Assembly (NCBI GenBank): GCA_016182965.1
Contig: JACPFM010000035.1
Coordinates: 1 to 64,000 of the forward strand
DNA: 64,000 bases
Source: Deltaproteobacteria bacterium
GTDB taxonomy: Bacteria > Myxococcota_A > Polyangia > Polyangiales > JADJMO01
Direction of reading: 5' to 3'
Under the pieces are notes generated by a model. That model saw only the letters and a list, made by a program, of their open reading frames with translations. It made no database searches and was not told the origin of the DNA. Below are positions 29,052 to 38,022 of this stretch, piece after piece; position 1 is the first letter of the stretch, and the number at the start of each line of letters is the position of its first letter. The position numbers were made by a program, and so were the translations under genes.

Positions 29052-29978
29052 ATGCGCGCGCCCCTCCTCGCCGTCCTCCTCGCCCTCTCGTTCGCCGCCG
29101 CGCCCTCCTCCGGCGCCACGGTCCCCACGTTGGAGGAGCGCTACAAGACCGCGGTCAAGCTCGAGAACGCTGGCAACGTCGTCGACGCGCTCGCCATGTT
29201 CGAGGCCATCCCCAAGGAGCAGCGCGACTTCAACACGCGCCTGCACATCGCCAGCTGCAAGCGCAAGCTCGGCCGCATGCTGGAGTCGGCGAAGGAGTAC
29301 GAGGCGATCGTCGCCGATCCCACCGCCGACGGCCCCACGCGCGAGACGGCGCAGAGCGATCTCGACGCCGTGGTGGCGGCCACGCCGCGCATCCGGGTGA
29401 AGCTCGCGGGCACCGCGGCCGACGTCCGCGTGGCGATCGACGGCGTGACCGTCGTCGCGCCGGCCGATCGCGCGGTCGATCCGGGCACGCGCGTCGTGAC
29501 CGGCTCACGTGGGAGCACGAAGGTCTTCGAGCGCACCGTGCAGCTCGCCGAGGGAACGAAGGTCGACGTGCTCGTCGACGCGCCGGCGGCCACCGTCGCC
29601 GCTGCACCGGCGGCGGCTCCGGCTCCCTCCGAGGGTGGCATCGACAAGGGCTCTCCGCGCTGGACCGCCGGCTGGATCGGCGCGGGCGTCGGCGCCGCCG
29701 CGCTCGGCGTCGGCACGTGGGCGCTGTTGCGCATCCCCGGCCTCGAGAAGGAGCGCGACGAGCTCGCCGCGCAGGGCGATCGCGCCGCCGCCGATCGCGC
29801 GAGCGACGCCCGGTCGATGCAGACCATCGCGCGCATCGGCTACGGCGTCGGCGCCGTGGCCATCGGCACCGCCGCGTTCTTCTTCTTGACCACGCCGCGG
29901 AGAGCCACGTCGACGGCGCTGCAGGTCGCGCCGACGGTAGCGGGTGCGTGGGGGTTGTCTCTGCAGGGAGCATGGTGA
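29052..29978 (+). CDS. TPR-containing secreted protein with C-terminal membrane segments
   Basis: The 308-residue protein has a signal peptide (MRAPLLAVLLALSFAAAPSS). A short tetratricopeptide-like region (about 25-85: YKTAVKLENAGNVVDALAMF) follows, then a beta-rich PEGA-type domain (VRVAIDGVTVVAPADRAVDP). An Ala/Pro linker leads to two hydrophobic helices (about 205-225 and 262-280). This arrangement is common in myxobacterial proteins of unknown role. Its stop overlaps the ATG of the RCC1 lipoprotein by one base, so both are made together. Confidence 0.7.
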   Translation: MRAPLLAVLLALSFAAAPSSGATVPTLEERYKTAVKLENAGNVVDALAMFEAIPKEQRDFNTRLHIASCKRKLGRMLESAKEYEAIVADPTADGPTRETAQSDLDAVVAATPRIRVKLAGTAADVRVAIDGVTVVAPADRAVDPGTRVVTGSRGSTKVFERTVQLAEGTKVDVLVDAPAATVAAAPAAAPAPSEGGIDKGSPRWTAGWIGAGVGAAALGVGTWALLRIPGLEKERDELAAQGDRAAADRASDARSMQTIARIGYGVGAVAIGTAAFFFLTTPRRATSTALQVAPTVAGAWGLSLQGAW

Positions 29979-31738
29979 TGCGTCGCGCGATCCTCGTGAC
30001 GATGGTGACGATGGTGACGATGGTGGCGCTCGCTGCGCCGGGGTGCGCGCTGTTCAGCGCGATCGACGATCCGACCTACCCGCCGGAAGACGCGGCGACG
30101 GAGGCGGATTCGTTCGCTGGCGACGCCGAAGTCGATGCGAGCGCGCCCGACACGTTCGCGGAGGAGGTCGCGGCGGACGCGGGAGAGGCGAGCGTCGTCG
30201 ACTCCGGCGCGGACTCGGCCACCGTCGTCGATGCCGACGGCGGCGACGCCGCTGATGCCTCCGGCGCAGACGCCGACGCGAGCATCGACGCGGCGGCCGC
30301 CGACGCCGACGCCGGCTCAGACACCGCGGGCGATACCGGCTCCGACGCCGCCCTCGCCGACACGGCGACCGTCGCCGACACGGCCGCCGACGCTGCCGAC
30401 GCTGCCGACGCTGCCGACGCTGCCGATACCATGACCTGCACGCCCGGCGCGGCGACCTGCACAGGCACCACGCTCAAGCGCTGCTCCGACGCCGGCGTCG
30501 TCGAGAACGTCGGCACGTGCGCGACCCCGGAGCTGTGCGACGCGACCGGCACCGGCACGTGCAAGACGCCCGCGTGCGCGGTCGGCGAGAAGCGCTGCGT
30601 CGGCAAGGCGGTCGAGGTGTGCAACGCCGGGCGCACGGGGTTCGTGACCGAGAGCACCTGCGCGGTCGGGTGCGCGGCGGGGGCGTGCCTGACGATCACG
30701 GACGTGAGCGCGGGCGGTTGGCACTCGTGCGCGTTGATCAGCAACGGGACGGTGAGGTGTTGGGGTGAGAACAGCGTGGGCCAGCTCGGGAATGGCACCT
30801 TCGCCACGACAGCAACTCCTACGGAAGTCCCGGGCCTCAGCGGGGTCGCTCGGGTCGCATGTGGCGGCGAGAACACCTGCGCTCGACTCGCTGACGGTTC
30901 AGCGAAGTGCTGGGGCAGCAACATGTGGGACCAGATCGGCGATGGCGGCACGAGCATGGGCGCGAGGGTCTATCCATCGCCGGTGTTCGCGATGACCGAC
31001 GCGGCCGAGGTGTCCATCGGCCGGTCGTTGGCTTGCGCAAGGACGATAGCGGGCGGCGCTCGCTGCTGGGGGCAGGTTACGACGGCGACGACACCCTACG
31101 TCATGATCAAGTCCTACAAGACGCCTCAGGCCCTCGTCATCTCCGACCTGAAGCGCATCGCCGTCGGCGATTATCACGCCTGCGGTTTGAAAAATGACGG
31201 CACAGTCTGGTGCTGGTGGGGTTCCAACTCGTCCGGCGAGTTCGGCGACGGCACGAACGACCCGAGCGAGACGCCAGTCAAGGTGCTTCTGTCGAACGCG
31301 AAGGATCTCGTCTCTGGTAGCCGATTCAGCTGCGCGTTGGTTGGCGACGGAACCGTGCGTTGCTGGGGCGCGCTGTTCTCGGACCCACCGAAGAAGTATG
31401 GGTCGACTCCGGTCGCGATCGCTGGCCTCACCGGCGTGTCCTCGTTGAACGGCGGTGCCTTCAACGTCTGCGCGACGCTGACCGCCGGAGGACAGCGATG
31501 CTGGGGACTGAATGCGTACGGCGAGCTCGGTGACGGCAGCACGGGAGAGCGCGTCAGCCCGGTGACGCCCACGGCGCTGGCGAGCGTCCTCTCCGGTCGC
31601 AAGCTGTCGCTCGGGTACGAGCACACCCACGTCTTCGAGGCCACCTCCGTGTTCGGTGTGGGCGACAATAGCTCGGGCCAGATCGGCAAGGCCGTGATCG
31701 GCGGCAGCTACCTCGCGCCCGAGAAGGTGCTCTGGTAG
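29978..31738 (+). CDS. RCC1-repeat lipoprotein with Asp/Ala-rich linker
   Basis: The 586-residue protein starts at ATG 29978, seven bases after AGGGAG; ATG 29972 is too close to that site. The signal peptide contains an in-frame tandem repeat (MVTMVTMV) and ends in a lipobox LAAPGC. An acidic Asp/Ala/Thr linker of about 120 residues follows, then a Cys-rich segment (about 155-230). Six RCC1-type blades show motifs such as CALISNGTVRCWG, and a seventh is degenerate (THVFEATSVFGVG). The propeller is probably displayed on the cell surface on a flexible stalk. It overlaps the end of pdxA on the opposite strand by 31 bases. Confidence 0.85.
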   Translation: MRRAILVTMVTMVTMVALAAPGCALFSAIDDPTYPPEDAATEADSFAGDAEVDASAPDTFAEEVAADAGEASVVDSGADSATVVDADGGDAADASGADADASIDAAAADADAGSDTAGDTGSDAALADTATVADTAADAADAADAADAADTMTCTPGAATCTGTTLKRCSDAGVVENVGTCATPELCDATGTGTCKTPACAVGEKRCVGKAVEVCNAGRTGFVTESTCAVGCAAGACLTITDVSAGGWHSCALISNGTVRCWGENSVGQLGNGTFATTATPTEVPGLSGVARVACGGENTCARLADGSAKCWGSNMWDQIGDGGTSMGARVYPSPVFAMTDAAEVSIGRSLACARTIAGGARCWGQVTTATTPYVMIKSYKTPQALVISDLKRIAVGDYHACGLKNDGTVWCWWGSNSSGEFGDGTNDPSETPVKVLLSNAKDLVSGSRFSCALVGDGTVRCWGALFSDPPKKYGSTPVAIAGLTGVSSLNGGAFNVCATLTAGGQRCWGLNAYGELGDGSTGERVSPVTPTALASVLSGRKLSLGYEHTHVFEATSVFGVGDNSSGQIGKAVIGGSYLAPEKVLW

Positions 31739-32754
31739 CCGCGCTTCCGCGCCAGTCGCGTCGCCAGCTCCATCGCCGCCTTCATCCCGCGCGCATCGGC
31801 CCGCCCGGTGCCCGCGAGGTCGTACGCGGTTCCGTGATCGACGCTCGTGCGGATGATCGGCATGCCGAGGGTGACGTTGACGGCGTCTCCGAAGGCCACG
31901 AGCTTCGACGGGATGGTCGCCTGGTCGTGGTACATCGCGACGCAAGCAGCGTAGGCATGCTCGTGCACCGTTCTTCGGATCGCCGACTCCGCCGGCACCG
32001 GCCCGGCGATCGCGCGCGTGCGCCCCTCCGCGGCGAGCCGCTCGCGCGCGAGCGCGATGCCGGGATCGAGCACCGTGCGCTCCTCGTCACCGAGCAGCCC
32101 GGACTCGCCGGCGTGCGGATTGAGCGAGAGCACGGCGATCGCCAGCGTCGGGTCGACGTCGAGCTCGTCCATCAGGCGGGCCGTCCAGTACGTGGCGCGG
32201 GCGACGTCCTCGGCACGCAGCGACTGCGCCACCGCGCGCAACGGGAGGTGCGTCGTAGCGAGCGAGATGGTCAGGGTTTGCGCCCAGAAGCACATGACAG
32301 TCTCGACCCCGCCCAAGCGTGCGCCGAGATGTTCGGTGTGCCCCAGGAACGTCGCGGCGCCCGGCGCGCCCGACGACGCGACGGCCGCTTTCGACGCCGG
32401 CCCCGTCACCAGGGCGTCGGCGTCGCCTCGCGCGACGAGATCGCAGGCGGCGTCGATCCAAGCGAGCTGCGCAGCGCCACCCTCTGGGGTGGCCACCCCG
32501 GGGCGGGAGGCGTCCTGCGAGAGCGGCGGCGCGGCGGAAAGCACGCCAATTGCACGTGGCGGGAGCGATCGCGCCTCGTTCGCGTCGCTTACGGCGACGA
32601 GGCTCGCAGGAGATCCCACGATGTCGCCACGCGTGCGCAGGAGCGCGAGGTCGCCGACGAGCACGACGTCAGCGTCGCGGCGGTGCTCGATCGCTGCGCG
32701 CAGCGAAATCTCGGGACCGATGCCCGCGGGGCACCCGATCGAAACGGCCAGCAT
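31708..32754 (-). CDS. pdxA: 4-hydroxythreonine-4-phosphate dehydrogenase
   Basis: The 348-residue enzyme from ATG 32754 makes the amino-ketone precursor of pyridoxal phosphate (DXP-dependent vitamin B6 route), using NAD. Metal and substrate motifs are seen: GCPAGIGPE at the N-terminus, GHTEHL, LNPHAGE, AMYHDQ and SVDHGTAYDLAGTG. Length is slightly above the usual ~330. A longer frame from TTG 32772 would add six residues. No other B6 gene is adjacent. The 3' end overlaps the convergent RCC1 gene. Confidence 0.96.
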   Translation of the reverse strand: MLAVSIGCPAGIGPEISLRAAIEHRRDADVVLVGDLALLRTRGDIVGSPASLVAVSDANEARSLPPRAIGVLSAAPPLSQDASRPGVATPEGGAAQLAWIDAACDLVARGDADALVTGPASKAAVASSGAPGAATFLGHTEHLGARLGGVETVMCFWAQTLTISLATTHLPLRAVAQSLRAEDVARATYWTARLMDELDVDPTLAIAVLSLNPHAGESGLLGDEERTVLDPGIALARERLAAEGRTRAIAGPVPAESAIRRTVHEHAYAACVAMYHDQATIPSKLVAFGDAVNVTLGMPIIRTSVDHGTAYDLAGTGRADARGMKAAMELATRLARKRGYQSTFSGAR

Positions 32755-32874
32755 GGGTCGCACGACCACCAAGGTACCAGCGCGGACGGCCGACTGAGAT
32801 CCGACCGCGCGACGTCTCGGTGGGTGGGCAATCGAACGAGACTCCTTTCCGGTCGTAATCCTTCAAGGACGCGG

Positions 32875-32880
32875 TATACA
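32875..32880 (+). promoter_or_regulatory. possible -10 element of the DTG-repeat lipoprotein gene
   Basis: TATACA lies 44 bases before the ATG at 32924. No good -35 is seen at 16-18 bases, so this is a weak prediction that rests on an AT-rich hexamer in a divergent intergenic region. Confidence 0.3.
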
Positions 32881-32923
32881 GTTGGGACACCGACGCGATC
32901 CCCGATCGTGTTGCGGAGGGACG

Positions 32924-34354
32924 ATGCGCTCGAGCCTTCGACTTACTTCCATCGTTGCATTGGCCTGCGGCCTCTCGGCTGCCTGCGTCGTCGGCTGCGG
33001 CGGCAGCGGCGGCACCTCAGAAGAGACGCCCGACACCGAGGTGCCCGACACCTCGACCGACACCGGCGTCGCGGAGGTCGAGATCGACTCGACACTGCCC
33101 GACACGACCGTCGAAGAGACCGACACGGGTGTCGTCGACACCGGCGAGGTCGACACCGGTCTGCTCGACACCGGCGAGGTCGACACCGGCATGGTCGACA
33201 CGGGCGAGGTCGACACGGGCCTCGTCGACACCGGCGAGGTCGACACCGGCATGGTCGACACCGGCCTGGTCGACACCGGCCTGGTCGACACGGGTCTGGT
33301 CGACACCGGCATCGTCGATCTCGGCTCGTGCGAGGTCGGCGGCGCGTGCGACGACGGCAACGCGTGCACCATCGGCGAGACCTACAACTCGTCGTGCGTC
33401 TGCGTCGGCGGCACCGCGAAGAGCTGCGACGACAGCAACGCCTGCACCGCCGACAGCTGCAACCCGACGAGCGGCTGCGCCCACGCGGCGACCGGCGAGG
33501 GCACCTCCTGCGCGCCGGGCAAGAAGTGCAACCTCGGCGTGTGCGACACGGTTTGCACGCCGGGTACGACGTGCACCGACGGCAACGCGTGCACCACGGG
33601 CGAGAAGTTGAACGACGCGTGCGTCTGCACCGGTGGAACCACTGTCACGTGCAACGACGACAACGTGTGCACGACCGACACCTGCTCCACGACGACGGGC
33701 TGCGTCTACACGCCTGTCGCCGAGGACACCGCGTGCGGCGGCACGAACAAGTGCAAGGCTGGCGTCTGCACTTCGGTGACCCCGCCGACCGTGACGTTCG
33801 CGGCTCCTGTCGACAACCTGGCGCAGTCCTATGTCACCAGCAAGACCTGTCAGTCGATCGAGTTCAAGGTCACGTGGACAGCTGCACAGGGCTTCCGCGA
33901 CATGCGCTGGGACTTCATCCCGCCCACTTCGACGTCAGTCGGAGGGGGCGCCTTGAAAGGCGGCGGGTGTGGCTATCCGCTCGTCTACAACTACTACATG
34001 GCTTCTACCGTCTACGACGGGCGTACGAGCGGCACTTTCAGTGAGTACGTCGCGACGGCCGGGGAGTACTCCGGCTCTGCTGGAGCGGGGCGCTGGTTGT
34101 GGTGTGTCGAGCCGGGCAGCACTTCTCCGGAGACCGCGGTCGTCAGCCGGACCGCACCTGAGTTCACGGCGCCATATCCGCCGGCTTCGCCGAGCGTGAT
34201 GACGCTGTCCGACTACTGCTACTACACGAAAGGCGGCGGCGGGACGGCGCCTCCGACGACGGATACCCTTTCGCAGTGGACGGTGCGCGTCACGCTCACC
34301 GACAAGTCGGGCGCTTCGGCGGTCGCGACCAAGAAGTTCTGGCTCTATCAGTGA
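32924..34354 (+). CDS. Cys-rich lipoprotein with pentapeptide (x-V-D-T-G) repeats
   Basis: The 476-residue protein starts at ATG 32924, with GGAGGG upstream. The signal peptide ends at a Cys near position 21 or 25 (LSAAC or VVGC). About 13 pentapeptide repeats of E/L/M-V-D-T-G follow (bases about 33127-33321). Two or three Cys-rich modules of the form CDDGNACT...C then appear, before a C-terminal beta-rich domain. Length and repeats suggest a surface lipoprotein on an acidic stalk. Asp-Thr-Gly repeats could bind divalent ions, but this is unproven. It precedes, by 11 bases, another repeat-bearing secreted protein, so they may be co-transcribed. Confidence 0.75.
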   Translation: MRSSLRLTSIVALACGLSAACVVGCGGSGGTSEETPDTEVPDTSTDTGVAEVEIDSTLPDTTVEETDTGVVDTGEVDTGLLDTGEVDTGMVDTGEVDTGLVDTGEVDTGMVDTGLVDTGLVDTGLVDTGIVDLGSCEVGGACDDGNACTIGETYNSSCVCVGGTAKSCDDSNACTADSCNPTSGCAHAATGEGTSCAPGKKCNLGVCDTVCTPGTTCTDGNACTTGEKLNDACVCTGGTTVTCNDDNVCTTDTCSTTTGCVYTPVAEDTACGGTNKCKAGVCTSVTPPTVTFAAPVDNLAQSYVTSKTCQSIEFKVTWTAAQGFRDMRWDFIPPTSTSVGGGALKGGGCGYPLVYNYYMASTVYDGRTSGTFSEYVATAGEYSGSAGAGRWLWCVEPGSTSPETAVVSRTAPEFTAPYPPASPSVMTLSDYCYYTKGGGGTAPPTTDTLSQWTVRVTLTDKSGASAVATKKFWLYQ

Positions 34355-34365
34355 CGGAGAGTGCG

Positions 34366-35532
34366 ATGAAGACTGCATCTCGTCTGCTCACGTACGTGGC
34401 GCTCTCTGCTGCCGTTCTCGTCGGCACCGTCGTCGCTCCGAGCGACGCGCAGGCGGCGCCGGGCACCTGCAAATGCAACAGCGGGTGTCACGCCAGCCCG
34501 GGGCAATGCGTCAAGGGCGCTGCATGCAACATCGGCTACGCGCCGACTTGCGGCTACCGTGGCGCCGATGCCGGGGCAGGCTGCCCGAATGTCGAGTACA
34601 TCTCGTGTAACGGGACCTGTACCTGCACTCCCATTCCTGGCTACTGCGAGTCCATCGGCGGCGCCGAGTACTGCGACACCGGCGTTCCCGACACCTTCGT
34701 TCCCGACACATTCGTGCCGGATACCTACGTCGAGGACACCTACGTCCCCCCGGACACGTACGTCCCGCCCGATACCTACGTCCCGCCGGACACCTACGTT
34801 CCGCCGGCCGACGTGGAGATCGACACGTACGTCCCGCCGGACACGTACGTTCCGCCGGACACGTACGTCCCGCCGGACACGTACGTCCCGCCGGACACGT
34901 ACGAGCCGCCGGACACGTACGTCCCGCCGGAGGACACGTACGTCCCGCCGACGGACACATGTGACCCGCTCGTCTGCCTTCCGACGACCAAGACCGTCGT
35001 CATCCCCGGCGAGTGCGATCCCTACTGCGCCCCGCCGTGCGGCGGCGGCGAGTTCAAGTGCGCGGGCCTCGCGGGCACGACCTGCAGCGACGGCTTCTGC
35101 GTCCCCAAGTGTCTCGTCACCCCGTGCGGCGACTGCAAGCGCTGCAGCCTCGGCGACGGCACCTGCTACGACGATCCGAGCGCCTGCGACGGCGGCGTCC
35201 CCGACGGCTGGGAAGGCGGCACGGGCCTCGACACCGGCGCGGCCACCGACAGCGACGGGGACGGTGGCGGCTCCGACACCGGCGAGCCGGTCGACAGCAC
35301 CATCAGCTTCGACACCGGCACCACCGGCGACGACGCGACGGTCGGGCCCGACGGCTCCACCGGCGCCGACACCGGCGACATCTTCGGGCCGGGCGGCGCG
35401 GGCGAAGAGCTCTCGACGCAGGGCGGCTGCGGCTGCAGCGTCCCGGGCAGCGCGTCCGACACCACGCTCGCCCTCCTCGGCGCGGCGGCGGCCCTCGCCA
35501 TCGTGTTCGCTCGACGTCGCCGCGACGACTGA
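34366..35532 (+). CDS. secreted protein with DTYVPP repeats and MYXO-CTERM-like tail
   Basis: The 388-residue protein has a Sec signal peptide ending in SDAQAAP. A Cys-rich domain (residues about 33-105) is followed by some 15 units of D-T-Y-V-P-P or close variants (bases about 34683-34950), a second Cys-rich region and a long Asp/Gly/Thr linker. The end fits the MYXO-CTERM sorting signal: GGCGCSVPG, then a hydrophobic helix (LALLGAAAALAIVF) and a basic tail ARRRRDD. Family knowledge: MYXO-CTERM tails, found in Myxococcota, are thought to be processed by myxosortase, leaving the protein at the outer surface. The repeats probably form an extended stalk. Confidence 0.85.
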   Translation: MKTASRLLTYVALSAAVLVGTVVAPSDAQAAPGTCKCNSGCHASPGQCVKGAACNIGYAPTCGYRGADAGAGCPNVEYISCNGTCTCTPIPGYCESIGGAEYCDTGVPDTFVPDTFVPDTYVEDTYVPPDTYVPPDTYVPPDTYVPPADVEIDTYVPPDTYVPPDTYVPPDTYVPPDTYEPPDTYVPPEDTYVPPTDTCDPLVCLPTTKTVVIPGECDPYCAPPCGGGEFKCAGLAGTTCSDGFCVPKCLVTPCGDCKRCSLGDGTCYDDPSACDGGVPDGWEGGTGLDTGAATDSDGDGGGSDTGEPVDSTISFDTGTTGDDATVGPDGSTGADTGDIFGPGGAGEELSTQGGCGCSVPGSASDTTLALLGAAAALAIVFARRRRDD

Positions 35533-35592
35533 CCCGCGGCGGTAGCACCCTTCGACCCGCGCGCGACGCCCTCGCGCGCGGGTCGAGTCGTC

Positions 35593-36024
35593 TCATGCGA
35601 CGCGCTCGAGGAGCTCGGCGATCGCGCGACGGACGAGCGCGTGCACAGTCGTGCCCTCTCTTCGGGCTCGACGCTCGAGCTCGTCCCACGCGGCGGGGGG
35701 CAGCCGAACGGAACGAGTCACCGTCGGCCCGACCTCGGCGTCGCGGCGCGGCCGGCCCCGGCCTTCCTGCAGGATCAGCGCACCGGCGGCGACTCGTTTC
35801 GCGTACGGGTTCGAACGCACCGTCGTGCGATCGAAGTCGGCTTCGGGGATCTCTTCCAGCGAAGACCGGGACGGCGACTCGTGCGCCACCGCGATGCCCT
35901 CGCGCGCGACGCGGCGGGCAAATCGGTTGCGTCGAACGCGGTAGCGTTCGAAGTCGACGGCCGGGAGCTCGCGGAGCGTGGCCGCGGTGGGCTCTCGAGA
36001 GCGGCTATTCCGTGCCTTCTTCAT
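35593..36024 (-). CDS. BrnA-like antitoxin with duplicated N-terminal motif and RHH domain
   Basis: The 143-residue product starts at ATG 36024, with GAGGAG upstream, and overlaps the toxin gene by 20 bases. The C-terminus (about 100-143) is a ribbon-helix-helix: VTRSVRLPPAAWDELERRAR. The N-terminal half has a motif twice, ELPAVDFERYRVRRNRFARRV and EIPEADFDRTTVRSNPYAKRV, about 38 residues apart. Typical BrnA antitoxins are about 90-110 residues with one such region. The position downstream of a BrnT-type toxin supports the antitoxin role. It should bind both BrnT and the promoter. Confidence 0.75.
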   Translation of the reverse strand: MKKARNSRSREPTAATLRELPAVDFERYRVRRNRFARRVAREGIAVAHESPSRSSLEEIPEADFDRTTVRSNPYAKRVAAGALILQEGRGRPRRDAEVGPTVTRSVRLPPAAWDELERRARREGTTVHALVRRAIAELLERVA

Positions 36025-36277
36025 ACCTACTCCTCTCATGCCTCGTCGCAAACCGCGCGCTGACGATGCGCACGTGGTCGTCGATGAGCTCTGCGAACAC
36101 GGTGAACAGCACGCGGTCGCGCGTCGAAGCTCCGATGAGCACGAGCCGCTCCGGGTGACCCGCCTCGTCCAACACGAGCGCCAGCGGATCTGCAAAGCAG
36201 GTCACCGCCTCGTCGAAGGTGACGCCATGCTTGCGCTTGTTGATGGCCGCCTTCTTCGGATCCCATTCGAAGCGCAT
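36005..36277 (-). CDS. brnT: BrnT-family toxin (RelE-like ribonuclease fold)
   Basis: The 90-residue protein is a complete BrnT: MRFEWDPKKAAINKRKHGVT, FDEA, an aromatic stretch and the end ISARFATRHERSRYEE. Family knowledge: BrnT is a type II toxin that cleaves RNA and is neutralised by BrnA, which also represses the operon. All conserved residues seem intact. The usual order, toxin first, is kept. Upstream (36278-36300) is an AT-rich patch (TTACAGTTATTG on the minus strand) that may hold the promoter or operator. Confidence 0.88.
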   Translation of the reverse strand: MRFEWDPKKAAINKRKHGVTFDEAVTCFADPLALVLDEAGHPERLVLIGASTRDRVLFTVFAELIDDHVRIVSARFATRHERSRYEEGTE

Positions 36278-36347
36278 GCAATAACTGTAACACACCAATG
36301 CTGCGCACACGAGCGCATCGGCCGCGACGGCGGTGCGTCCAACGAGC

Positions 36348-36590
36348 ATGCCTACCGACCTGATCGTCACGGTCGCCCTCTCGGTCGCCCTCGCCGCGTG
36401 GGTCACCGATCACGTGGCGCTGTCGGTCGGGTTGCTCCGCCGCAAACCGCGCTGGCGAGGCGTGGTGGCGCTGATCGTCGCGCCGCTCGCACCCGTGTTC
36501 GGCTTCGGCGCGCGGCTGCGTCTCCGGAGCGCGCTGTGGATCGTGTTGGCGATCGCCTACGTCGCGCTGCGCCTGCGGGCCTACGCCTGA
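36348..36590 (+). CDS. small membrane protein of unknown function
   Basis: The 80-residue product from ATG 36348 (or GTG 36333) shows two or three hydrophobic helices: VTVALSVALAAWV, GVVALIVAPLAPVFGFGA and ALWIVLAIAYVAL. Basic residues between them fit the inside-positive rule. It ends 10 bases inside the convergent CCA-adding enzyme gene. No family is recognised; the call rests on length, coding style and helices. Confidence 0.5.
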   Translation: MPTDLIVTVALSVALAAWVTDHVALSVGLLRRKPRWRGVVALIVAPLAPVFGFGARLRLRSALWIVLAIAYVALRLRAYA

Positions 36591-38005
36591 TCGCGCTTCT
36601 TCTTCGCGTCGTCGGGGATGGTCGGCAGGACCTCGGCGGCGCGCGCGAGCAGCGCCCCGGGCGTGTTGCGCGAGGGCTCCTCGAGCACGTCCTCGAGCAG
36701 CCGATCGAGCAGCACGCCCATGCGCGGGCCGGGGCGCATTCCGAGCTGCTCCATCAGCTCCTTGCCGCCGATCGCCAGATCGCGCGCGGTGAGCGCCTCG
36801 CCCTTGGCGATGATCTCGGCGACGCGCACCTTCAGCTCCGCGAGCGGGGCGAGGTCGGGCGCCGCGTCGCGGTCCTTGCCGCGGAGGTCGGCCTCGTTCA
36901 GCGCGTACAGATCGTCGAGTCGCTCGCGGCCGATGCGGCGGATCCAGCGGCGCACGGCGGCGTCGGACCAGGTGCCGTCGTAGCAGACGAGGTGGTGACG
37001 CACGAGGTGGGTCACCCGCGTGCGCTCGTCGTTCGAGAAGCGGAGCCGCGCGAGCACCGGGTCGACCAGCTCGGCGCCGACGCGCTCGTGCTCGTAGAAG
37101 GTCCAGTCCTGGGTCTTGTCGCTGAAGGCGCGCGTCGCGGGCTTGCCGACGTCGTGGAGGAGCGCCGACAAGCGCAGCACCGGATCGCCCGTGCACGCGT
37201 CGACGCAGGCCATCGCGTGGTGCCACACGTCGTAGCGGTGCCACTTGTTCTGCTCGCAGCCGACCTGCGGCAGGAGCTCGGGCGCGCTGACCTCGAGGAG
37301 GCCGTGCTCGCGCATCACCTCGAACGCTCGCGACGGCGCGCGCGCTTTGAGCGCCTTCATCCACTCGTCGCGCACCCGCTCGGCGGAGACCTTGCGGTAG
37401 GTGTCGAGGGCAGGGCGGATCGCCGCGGCGGTGGCCGGGTCGAGCTCGAAGTCGAGCGTCGCCACGAAGCGCGCCGCGCGCAGGGCGCGGAGGCCGTCCT
37501 CGGCGAAGCGCTGCGAGGCGTCGCCGACGGCGCGCAGCACCTTGCGCTGCAGATCGACGTGGCCGTCGAACGGATCGATGAGCGCCGCGTCGCCCTCGCG
37601 CAGCGGGTCGAGCGCGATGGCGTTCACCGTGAAGTCGCGCCGGGCGAGATCGGCCACGATGTCGTCGACGAACACCACCGCGTCGGGGCGGCGCCCGTCG
37701 GTGTAGGTGGTCTCGCCGCGGAGCGTGGTCACCTCGAACGAACCCTCTCCGTTCTCGCCGTGAAGGCCGTGGAGGTGCACGGTGACCGTGCCGTGCTGGA
37801 TGCCCGTGGGGATCACGCGGCGGAACGCCTTCATCACCTCTTCGGGTCGCGCGCTGGTGGCGACGTCCCAGTCGCCGGCGCGCGCGCCGCGGAGCAGATC
37901 GCGCACGCAGCCGCCGACGATCCACGCGCGGTGGCCCTTCTCGCGGAGGCGCGCGCACACCGTGAGCACGCCCGCAGGGATCAAACGAGGATCGAACGAG
38001 GTCAT
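36581..38005 (-). CDS. cca: CCA tRNA nucleotidyltransferase / poly(A) polymerase family protein with HD domain
   Basis: The 474-residue enzyme starts at ATG 38005. The nucleotidyltransferase core has VGGCVRDLLRGARAGDWDVA, with the catalytic acidic pair in DWD, and RRDFTVNA. The RNA- and ATP-binding helices hold DGLRALRAARFVATL. A C-terminal HD phosphohydrolase-like domain is seen at LSALLHDVGKPATR. These features fit class II CCA-adding enzymes that repair or complete tRNA 3' ends, though the poly(A) polymerase I branch is similar and cannot be excluded. The gene is separated from the kinase downstream (in coordinates) by 17 bases. Confidence 0.88.
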   Translation of the reverse strand: MTSFDPRLIPAGVLTVCARLREKGHRAWIVGGCVRDLLRGARAGDWDVATSARPEEVMKAFRRVIPTGIQHGTVTVHLHGLHGENGEGSFEVTTLRGETTYTDGRRPDAVVFVDDIVADLARRDFTVNAIALDPLREGDAALIDPFDGHVDLQRKVLRAVGDASQRFAEDGLRALRAARFVATLDFELDPATAAAIRPALDTYRKVSAERVRDEWMKALKARAPSRAFEVMREHGLLEVSAPELLPQVGCEQNKWHRYDVWHHAMACVDACTGDPVLRLSALLHDVGKPATRAFSDKTQDWTFYEHERVGAELVDPVLARLRFSNDERTRVTHLVRHHLVCYDGTWSDAAVRRWIRRIGRERLDDLYALNEADLRGKDRDAAPDLAPLAELKVRVAEIIAKGEALTARDLAIGGKELMEQLGMRPGPRMGVLLDRLLEDVLEEPSRNTPGALLARAAEVLPTIPDDAKKKRDQA

Positions 38006-38022
38006 CGCGCGATGACGCGAGG

